Below are positions 58,053 to 64,000 of a stretch of DNA of 64,000 nucleotides, one piece after another. Source of the stretch: Chloroflexota bacterium (GTDB lineage: Bacteria; Chloroflexota; Chloroflexia; Chloroheliales; Chloroheliaceae); contig JAQBPB010000080.1 in NCBI GenBank assembly GCA_028287745.1, positions 53,783 through 117,782 of the forward strand. Direction: 5' to 3'. Numbering within the stretch: the stretch's first letter is position 1; each line of letters begins with the position of its first letter. Under the pieces are notes generated by a model that was not told the DNA's origin, ran no database searches, and worked only from the letters and a program-made list of their open reading frames with translations. The position numbers were made by a program, and so were the translations under genes.

Positions 58053-59396
58053 ATGAGAAAAAGTACTACTACTATGGCACCAGGAGATTACACCAGCAAC
58101 CGAAATACCCGGTTGAGGCAAGTTGAAGGGCTGATTCCAGCCCCCACCACGCTGGCCGAGGCCGAAATTCCGAGCCGGTTAATTGGTGACCTGATAATTA
58201 AGGCGATTTACCAGAACAACATTATTTCGGCCAGCCAGATTTCGGATATTGTTAAATTGCCTTTCTTTGGCGTACTTGAGCCGGTGCTGGTTACCCTGCG
58301 AAAAGCGGAACTGATTGAGGTCAGCGGCAGCGAAGGTCTGGGCGATATGGGCTACCAGTGGTGCCTGACGCCTAAAGGCCGGGACCGGGTAAAAGAGGTG
58401 TTAGAACACAGCACCTATCTCGGTCCGGCCCCGGTGTCGTTGGAAAGCTACCGCAACATGGTCCGGGTCCAGACGGTCAGCAATGTACGGGTCCTCCCGG
58501 CCCAGCTTAAAAAAGTTCTGGCCGACATGGTAATCAGTGAAGAAATGATGGAGTTAATCGGCCCGGCCATAAACACCGGCCACTCAATCTTTCTTTACGG
58601 CGCGGCTGGCAACGGTAAAACCTTTTTGAGCGACCATATCGCCAAAATGTTAACCGGGGAGATTTACATTCCCTACGCGATTGAAGCCGATGGCTTTATC
58701 ATTAAAGTGTTCGACCCCAACATCCACGAACTGACCAGTGAGCCGGTGCTACAGTTTGAACCAAACAACCTGGAAAAACGGATTGATTCTCGCTGGGCTT
58801 TATGCAAGCGGCCGGTGGTAGTGGTTGGCGGGGAGTTAACCATGAACAATCTGGACCTGATTTATGACGAGACTTTCCACTTTTATGAAGCGCCCTTCCA
58901 GCTTAAAGCCAACGGTGGAATGTTCCTGATTGATGATTTCGGCCGCCAGCAAATGCGGCCCAGGGACCTGTTGAACCGCTGGATTGTACCGCTGGAAAAA
59001 CGCCTGGACTTCTTGAGCATGATCAATGGCAAGAAGATAGAAGTGCCTTTTGACGAATTTATTGTCTTTTCAACCAACCTGGCCCCCCGCGACCTGGTGG
59101 ACGAGGCTTTCTTACGCCGGATTCAGAATAAAATCGAGGTGCATAACCCGACTTTTGATGAGTACCGTGAAATTATGAAGCGCAATTGCGAACTGCAAGG
59201 AGTACCTTATAGCGAAGATGGTATGGTCTACTTGCTTAAAGAACATTATGTCAAACCCAAACGGGAATTGCGTGCCTGCCAGCCACGCGATCTGCTAAAA
59301 CAAATCATCGGTATCGCAGCCTATCAGGGAGTGGCTCCCCGGTTAAGTCGAGAGTTGATAGATCCTGCGGCGGCCTCTTATTTCGTGGAGTTGTAA
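58053..59396 (+). CDS. AAA-type ATPase with an N-terminal winged-helix-like region
   Basis: 447 aa. Residues 30-125 look like a winged-helix module (IGDLIIKAIYQNNIISASQI to YQWCLTPKGRDRVKEVL). The ATPase core follows with Walker A FLYGAAGNGKTFL near 183, Walker B GGMFLIDDFGRQQ and a sensor-like FIVFSTNLAPRDLVDEAFLRRI. It ends 3 nt before the CpaF gene, so the two are translationally close and probably act together in a pilus or secretion machine. I do not know an exact family name. The Shine-Dalgarno is poor at both candidate ATGs (58053 and 58074). Confidence 0.78.
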   Translation: MRKSTTTMAPGDYTSNRNTRLRQVEGLIPAPTTLAEAEIPSRLIGDLIIKAIYQNNIISASQISDIVKLPFFGVLEPVLVTLRKAELIEVSGSEGLGDMGYQWCLTPKGRDRVKEVLEHSTYLGPAPVSLESYRNMVRVQTVSNVRVLPAQLKKVLADMVISEEMMELIGPAINTGHSIFLYGAAGNGKTFLSDHIAKMLTGEIYIPYAIEADGFIIKVFDPNIHELTSEPVLQFEPNNLEKRIDSRWALCKRPVVVVGGELTMNNLDLIYDETFHFYEAPFQLKANGGMFLIDDFGRQQMRPRDLLNRWIVPLEKRLDFLSMINGKKIEVPFDEFIVFSTNLAPRDLVDEAFLRRIQNKIEVHNPTFDEYREIMKRNCELQGVPYSEDGMVYLLKEHYVKPKRELRACQPRDLLKQIIGIAAYQGVAPRLSRELIDPAAASYFVEL

Positions 59397-59399
59397 TAA

Positions 59400-60980
59400 A
59401 TGTTATTAAAACGTGTTGGATCAGGTGGGCAGTCCGCCAATAACCCTTCCGAACCCCCGGCGCAACCCGCCCAGAACCCGGCCAGCCCTAACCCGGCGGC
59501 AGGCGGTTACGGACAGCGACCGGCCGGTGGCAATGCCTACAGCCAGACCCCACCTAACCCGCCAGGCAATGCCTACAGCCAGGGACCGGTTATGCCCACC
59601 GCGATACCCAGTCCCAATAGCGGCCCGACCCTGCCCGGCCAGGGTTTGCCCAGCGTGCTGGTGGATAAAAACAAGCTGCGCGACTTCCGCAATCAGATTG
59701 TCCAGCGCATCCAGTCAAGTATTGGGCCTAATACGGTGCTGACCCGCGATGACAAAACCATCCGGGACCTGGCTTCGAAATTCAAGACTTTTTACGACCA
59801 GTTACAACTCAGCTTGCCCGCCGACCAGCAGCGGATGCTTTTTGACGAAATCCTGGCTGAAATGGTCGGTTTTGGGCCGCTGGAACCGCTGCTTTCGGAC
59901 GAAACCATCACCGAAATTATGGTCAACGGGCCGAACCAGATCTATATTGAGCAAAAAGGCAAGCTCAAAGAGATTGATGTTACTTTTGAGAATGACGATC
60001 ACGTAATGCGGGTCATCAACCGTATCATCGCTCCTTTAGGGCGGCGGGTTGACCGCAAATGGCCCATGGTAGACGCCCGTCTGCCCGATGGTTCCCGCGT
60101 GAACGCGATTATCCCGCCCTGCTCCATCAAAGGGCCAACTATCACCATTCGTAAATTTAATAAGAAACCTTTGACCTGGCAGGATTTGGTCCGGTTCGGT
60201 ACGGTTACTGAAGACATGATGATGTTTTTGGAGGCGTGTATCCGGGCCAAGCTAAACATGGTAGTCGCTGGCGGTACCGGCTCCGGTAAAACTACCCTGC
60301 TAAACGTCCTATCCAGTTTTATCCCGGACGACGAGCGTATTATTACGATTGAAGACGCGGCCGAATTGCAACTGGTCCAGCGCCACGTTATCTCGCTGGA
60401 GTCTAAACCGGCCGATGTAGACGGGTCGGGCCGGGTGGAAATCCGGGACCTGGTCAAGAACTCATTGCGTATGCGCCCCGAACGAATTGTGGTCGGGGAG
60501 TGCCGTGGCGGCGAAACACTGGACATGCTCCAGGCCATGAACACCGGTCACGACGGCTCGCTAACAACACTGCACGCCAATACGCCCCGCGACACTTTGA
60601 GCCGCCTGGAAACGATGTGCCTGATGTCCGGGATGGACCTACCGATCCGGGTTTTGCGCGAACAGGTTTCTTCGGCAATAAACCTGATCGTCCAGCAGGC
60701 CCGCTTGCGCGACGGCACCCGTAAGGTTATCAATATTACCGAAGTCCAGGGAATGGAAGAGTCCAACATCGTTTTGCAGGACATCTTTACCTGGGTCGAA
60801 GAAGGCCAGGACGAAAACGGTAAAGTGCTGGGCGCGTTAAAGCCCACCGGCTTGCGGCCCAAGTTCGAAGATAAACTAAAACTTATCGGCTATAAACTAC
60901 CGCCCAGCATGTTCGGCGGTCAAATTCCCGGTATGAAGGATATCTACGGCAACCATAACAACAATAAACGCATGCGGTAA
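59400..60980 (+). CDS. cpaF: CpaF/TadA-type secretion ATPase
   Basis: Hexameric motor ATPase of type IVc (Flp/Tad) pili and related secretion systems, at the cytoplasmic membrane face. After a Pro/Asn/Gly-rich N terminus (about 75 residues) come the conserved EMVGFGPLEPLLSDETITEIMVN, the Walker A VAGGTGSGKTTLLNVL near 291, the Asp box IITIEDAAELQL, Walker B RIVVGECRGGETLDMLQAMN and the His box GSLTTLHANTPRD. The length of 526 aa is normal. A strong terminator follows; the TadB/TadC membrane genes that normally come next are absent, and an IS630 element lies there instead. Confidence 0.93.
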   Translation: MLLKRVGSGGQSANNPSEPPAQPAQNPASPNPAAGGYGQRPAGGNAYSQTPPNPPGNAYSQGPVMPTAIPSPNSGPTLPGQGLPSVLVDKNKLRDFRNQIVQRIQSSIGPNTVLTRDDKTIRDLASKFKTFYDQLQLSLPADQQRMLFDEILAEMVGFGPLEPLLSDETITEIMVNGPNQIYIEQKGKLKEIDVTFENDDHVMRVINRIIAPLGRRVDRKWPMVDARLPDGSRVNAIIPPCSIKGPTITIRKFNKKPLTWQDLVRFGTVTEDMMMFLEACIRAKLNMVVAGGTGSGKTTLLNVLSSFIPDDERIITIEDAAELQLVQRHVISLESKPADVDGSGRVEIRDLVKNSLRMRPERIVVGECRGGETLDMLQAMNTGHDGSLTTLHANTPRDTLSRLETMCLMSGMDLPIRVLREQVSSAINLIVQQARLRDGTRKVINITEVQGMEESNIVLQDIFTWVEEGQDENGKVLGALKPTGLRPKFEDKLKLIGYKLPPSMFGGQIPGMKDIYGNHNNNKRMR

Positions 60981-61056
60981 AAAAGGCGGTTTGCCCCACA
61001 CCATCCGGCGAACATTCCGGGCCGTGAAGGCTAAGCCACCAATTTAGTGAAAGTTC

Positions 61057-61110
61057 AAGAAGAAATAAAAAAGGCGCTTTTTCAGGAAGGCGCCTTTTTT
61101 ATTTCTTCTT
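61057..61110. terminator. Large bidirectional terminator after cpaF
   Basis: Perfect 21-bp inverted repeat (arms 61057-61077 and 61090-61110, core AAAAAAGGCGC / GCGCCTTTTTT) with a 12-nt loop, followed by T-rich sequence. Confidence 0.92.
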
Positions 61111-61145
61111 TATTTTTACAGCACATTACAAAGTAAATGAACCAA

Positions 61146-62080
61146 TTAAGAATAGCCACAGTGCCTAAAATAACCAAGGGCATCTTGGGGGGTTATTAGT
61201 TCAACGCTCTGACCAATGGCGCTTTCTAAGGCTTCTCGACTGCGCGCTCCTATCCGCCTCAAATGGCCCTTGAGTTTGGAAAAAGCCAGTTCAATCGGCG
61301 ATAAATCGGGCGAATAGGCTGGTAGAAACAATACCTTGCAGCCTTTAGCCGCGATTATTTGCTTAACCTTTGCACTTTTGTGGGCACTCAAATTATCCAT
61401 TATGACGGTCTGCCCACTTTTAAGGTGAGGTGCCAATACCTTTTCAATGTAAGCCTCGAAAGCTAAGCGGTCAGTGGCTCCTTCTAAAACCATACAAGTC
61501 TCGGCTGACAGCGCCCAAGTAGTTGTCAAAGCCCCGATTAAGGTCAAATTCTTACCTCGATTGCGTGGCACACTGCCACACACCCGCTGTCCTCGCCGCG
61601 ACCAGCCATGGGTAAGGGTCAGGCTAGTATGAGTGCCGCATTCATCAAGTACCACCAATTGGTCCGCTTCTAAACTGGCCTGGTTGGTTATGAACTCTTC
61701 TCTGGCTTGCTCGTTGCGTTCGGTGGCTGCCAAACTCTTTTTTTTCGGGACCAGCCCAGTCGGCCAAGCAGGCGCGAGAAAGTGGCTGTGCTTAACTTCT
61801 GGTGATGTTGCGCATCCCAAAGCTGGGTTAGCTCTTGCAAAGTCAGGTCGTTTTTGGCTTCTAAGAGAGCAATTACAGCCGGATAATCTTGGGGAGCAAT
61901 ATCACCTTGGCGGCCTGGTCTCTTTTTAGGGGCCAAGTCTGGGTCAAGCTGTTCGAGTTTTAGCAAACGTCTAACGGTAGAGCGGCTGACCTGGAAGGTG
62001 ATTGCCACTTGAGTTTGATTGCCGGTGGTCTTAACCGCCCGAACAATTCGTTTTCTTAAATCTTGAGAGAATGCTTCCAT
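61146..62080 (-). CDS. IS630-family transposase made by -1 frameshifting
   Basis: Two overlapping minus-strand frames form one transposase. The first (start 62080 in MEAFSQDLRKRIVRAVKTTG) holds the helix-turn-helix region (NQTQVAITFQVSRSTVRRLL). The second (stop at 61146) holds the DDE nuclease: VVLDECGTHTSL, TVIMDNLSAHKSAKVKQII and LPAYSPDLSPIELAFSKLKG. In the overlap both frames read through a run of eight A (61738-61745): the first as SRKKRV and the second as PKKKSL. A -1 shift here restores the family sequence SRKKKSL. An upstream TTG at 62104 would start at the very edge of the terminal repeat, so I prefer the ATG. Confidence 0.85.
61738..61745 (-). promoter_or_regulatory. A8 slippery run for programmed frameshifting
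   Basis: Minus-strand CGAAAAAAAAGAG allows tandem slippage of tRNA-Lys on AAA-AAA. It lies exactly where the two transposase frames must join. Confidence 0.75.
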
Positions 62081-62107
62081 ACTCCCATTATACTTTTGGT
62101 TCAATTA

Positions 62108-62483
62108 CTTAGCAACTTGCTGTAGGTTTTATCAAGTCGGATGGGTCATGTAGCCACCACAGGTAGCCAAGACGATGGTTGTTACTGGTCTCAAAACTGA
62201 CGAAACCCACCCAAACAGGATGCGAAAAGTATCCAGGACAGGCCATGACGACTAAAAATTTGGACAAAAGAAAAGGCCACCGGGCACTAAGTAGCCGAAG
62301 GCCAATTCAATACATCATAAGTCTTTTTACGCAGAAGTTTTTCTCTTTTTGAGACGGTTCGAATCTAATACCACTACCTTAAGTACTCACGACTTAATAG
62401 TAATTATAATAGAAAATATCATTCTGTCAATAATTTAGACCTTTCTTGTATATAATCACATCAGCGGTAGATACTGGCCAACT
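62108..62483. other. Intergenic region between IS630 and the TcA gene
   Basis: About 375 bp without a recognisable gene, promoter or repeat; AT-rich towards the TcA stop codon. Confidence 0.5.
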
Positions 62484-64000
62484 TCAAGAAGTCTTGAAGG
62501 TCATTACCAGGTAGGTATTCTTGATGTCTTCCGGTTTGAGCGACTTGAAATCGTTGTCACTGTCTTTTTTAAGCTGAATCTTCCAATCGCCTGTTGCATT
62601 GAGATTCAACCCGCTCAGACCGAGGTGGTGGCGCTTTCCAAAGACATCTTCCGGCTTAGCGTCACCCGCCGAAGCCGCCTGGGCACCGGGAGCGGTAATC
62701 TGGACATTGTAATTAACGCCATCCAGGCCTTCTACAATCAGGTCGAGAGCCGTTACGGAGATGTTTGGCTTGCCCCGCACGTTGAACGGTAAATGTTCCT
62801 GGCCCAGTTTTAGGGTCAATATTTGGTCGGCCCCGCCTTTGGGGAACAGGAAGTTATACCATTCGACGCTGAAATCCTGGTTCAGTACCAAGAGACGTTG
62901 GCCGGAAGTTGGTAAGGTCTTCGCAAGCGCGTCTTTGGCCGCCTGGATATAAGCGGCGTTCCCGGTAGCCATCGCGGTATACCTGATTTGGAGAATAACA
63001 TCGGAAATCGTTGCCGGGTCAAACTGGTTATTCTCTCTGGGTAGGTCAAGTCGCCACTCGCTCACGGCCCCAGCTCCCTCGAAGGGGAAATAGCGGTCAT
63101 CGTTGATAACCGGGTCGAACAGACCGGGGTCGTTCTGGCCGTGGCTGGTGACTATCGACGTTACCGGCACCGGCCCATTATCGAAGCGGGTGTCTGCTCC
63201 GGCCAGCGGGTCGCCATAGCCGCCTGTCAGGTCATCAGTCAGCCGGATACCGTGTTTGAGTAGGGTTAAAGTGCAGTTCACACTGGTATAGGGTCCGACC
63301 ACACCCGGAATCGTGACCGATACCGGCAGTCGAATACGCCGCCGGTAGTGGCTTGGAAAGTCCAGGTTGTATAGCCATTCCGCCAGAGTAACTGTGCAAG
63401 TACCAGACTCTTTGAGCTGCATCAGGCTAAGCGGCTGGAATTGGGCGAGAGAAACATTTTTGGTTATTTCCAGCAGCCGTTTGTCATTGTCGAGATAGGC
63501 TTTTTCCATGCGGTGAAGGTCGTTCGCCAGCCGTTCACCAGAAAGCAATCCTTTCTTGAGGCTGTCCCAGTAACCGAATTCGATAAAGGAAGCAGCCGCG
63601 TCTCCCAGTTCAAACTGGTAACTCTTTTCAGCCTCTTTAGCCATATCAAAGGCCAACTGGTAACTCTGGAAATAAATTGAACCGAGTTGCTTGATATGCC
63701 AGTCGTACAACTGCTGGTTAGTGTATTTGTTATGAATGTAGTCGTCAACCGCCTGGGTCTGGTCAATTTGCAAGTCCTGGTTCTCAAGCTCTTTTTCAGC
63801 TATAGCCAGTCTTACCTCGGCGGCGGCAATCTGTTTTCCAATCTGGGCTATTTCAATAGTGGCTAAACGGCCCTGGAAATCCCACTCCTCTTTGCGGCGC
63901 TGGTAGCTGGCGATATTTCCCACCAGCGAGGCGCTTTGAGAGAGGACCGAGCCGATGTGCTGGATAGCGCTATTAGTCGCTTGAATGGCTCTGGCGATAT
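62484..64000 (-). CDS. Tc-toxin TcA subunit, C-terminal part (gene continues beyond the window)
   Basis: The frame is open to the window edge, so these are the last 504 residues of a much larger protein (TcA subunits are about 2,000-2,500 aa); a GTG at 63923 is internal. The sequence starts in the long alpha-helical shell (RLATIEIAQIGKQIAAAEVR, then LAIAEKELENQDLQIDQTQA and YTNQQLYDWHIKQLGSIYFQ). It goes on to the TcB-binding/pore-linked domain: LAEWLYNLDFPSHYRRRIRL, VTIPGVVGPYTSVNCTL, FPFEGAGAVSEWRLDLP and TISDVILQIRYTA. These are hallmark TcA segments. TcA forms the pentameric injection channel of ABC toxin complexes. The start, N-terminal receptor domains and any TcB/TcC partners lie outside the window. 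Confidence 0.92.
   Translation of the reverse strand, partial: IARAIQATNSAIQHIGSVLSQSASLVGNIASYQRRKEEWDFQGRLATIEIAQIGKQIAAAEVRLAIAEKELENQDLQIDQTQAVDDYIHNKYTNQQLYDWHIKQLGSIYFQSYQLAFDMAKEAEKSYQFELGDAAASFIEFGYWDSLKKGLLSGERLANDLHRMEKAYLDNDKRLLEITKNVSLAQFQPLSLMQLKESGTCTVTLAEWLYNLDFPSHYRRRIRLPVSVTIPGVVGPYTSVNCTLTLLKHGIRLTDDLTGGYGDPLAGADTRFDNGPVPVTSIVTSHGQNDPGLFDPVINDDRYFPFEGAGAVSEWRLDLPRENNQFDPATISDVILQIRYTAMATGNAAYIQAAKDALAKTLPTSGQRLLVLNQDFSVEWYNFLFPKGGADQILTLKLGQEHLPFNVRGKPNISVTALDLIVEGLDGVNYNVQITAPGAQAASAGDAKPEDVFGKRHHLGLSGLNLNATGDWKIQLKKDSDNDFKSLKPEDIKNTYLVMTFKTS

Larger units (their letters stand above)
61136..62105 (-). mobile_element. IS630-family insertion sequence
   Basis: A 970-bp element flanked by TA on each side (61134-61135 and 62106-62107), the target duplication typical of IS630/Tc1-mariner elements. 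Terminal inverted repeats AATGAACCAA and ATTGAACCAA match at 9 of 10. It carries the two overlapping transposase frames and nothing else. Confidence 0.88.

Overview
The window reads as chromosomal DNA of a free-living heterotrophic bacterium, most likely a member of the Chloroflexota or a neighbouring Terrabacteria lineage. This is an inference from gene content: lipoproteins with Thr/Ala/Pro-rich tethers, a T-box leader, GlpP, a eukaryote-type UDP-glucose pyrophosphorylase, a CpaF ATPase, and consensus TTGACA/TATAAT promoters. No rRNA or other decisive marker is present. Base composition is moderate, with AT-rich intergenic stretches, and genes lie on both strands.

Layout. 1-7.1 kb: a dolichol-phosphate-mannose-synthase-like glycosyltransferase, aspartokinase and a phosphoribosyltransferase on the minus strand (two of the three lack a normal start codon), a Xer-type recombinase with a large insertion, a catalase with a strong promoter and a Fur/PerR-like operator, and cdsA. 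7.2-17.4 kb: a long oligopeptide ABC transporter cluster on the minus strand (two ATPases, two permeases, three different substrate-binding lipoproteins), with stem-loops on both sides of the first binding-protein gene. 18-21.6 kb: valS behind a GNAT acetyltransferase, under a T-box leader whose specifier reads GTA (Val). 21.6-24.3 kb: a second GNAT protein, purU and a homogentisate dioxygenase-like gene. 24.4-28.4 kb: a tandem of an McrB-like AAA+ protein and a DUF2357/PD-(D/E)xK McrC-like protein, the best candidate for a poorly described defence system. 29-38.4 kb: a small unknown protein with a perfect promoter, a response regulator fused to an MshEN/GspE-N domain, glpP, a methyltransferase, a giant acidic amidase-like protein, a glycerophosphodiesterase and a Gfo/Idh oxidoreductase. 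38.4-40.2 kb: four tRNA genes (Thr, three Leu), a lipoprotein cytochrome c and an internally deleted IS3-family relic. 40.4-49 kb: topA, a beta-propeller lipoprotein, a gamma-glutamylcyclotransferase-like gene, sdhCDAB and a MazG-like gene. 49-56.3 kb: a membrane glycosyltransferase, a divergent two-component pair, a rhomboid protease and an SDR. 56.5-61 kb: UDP-glucose pyrophosphorylase and an ATPase-CpaF pair. 61.1-64 kb: an intact-looking IS630-family element (970 bp, TA-flanked, A8 frameshift run) and the C-terminal 504 residues of a Tc-toxin TcA protein that runs off the window.

Working together: the opp cluster imports peptides. SdhCDAB feeds electrons into the quinone pool. UDP-glucose pyrophosphorylase, the glycosyltransferases and CdsA supply envelope precursors and lipids. 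GlpP and the phosphodiesterase point to glycerol-phosphate use. The accessory, possibly conflict-related part is the McrBC-like pair and the IS/TcA end. Function calls rest on motif recognition by eye; no database search was run.
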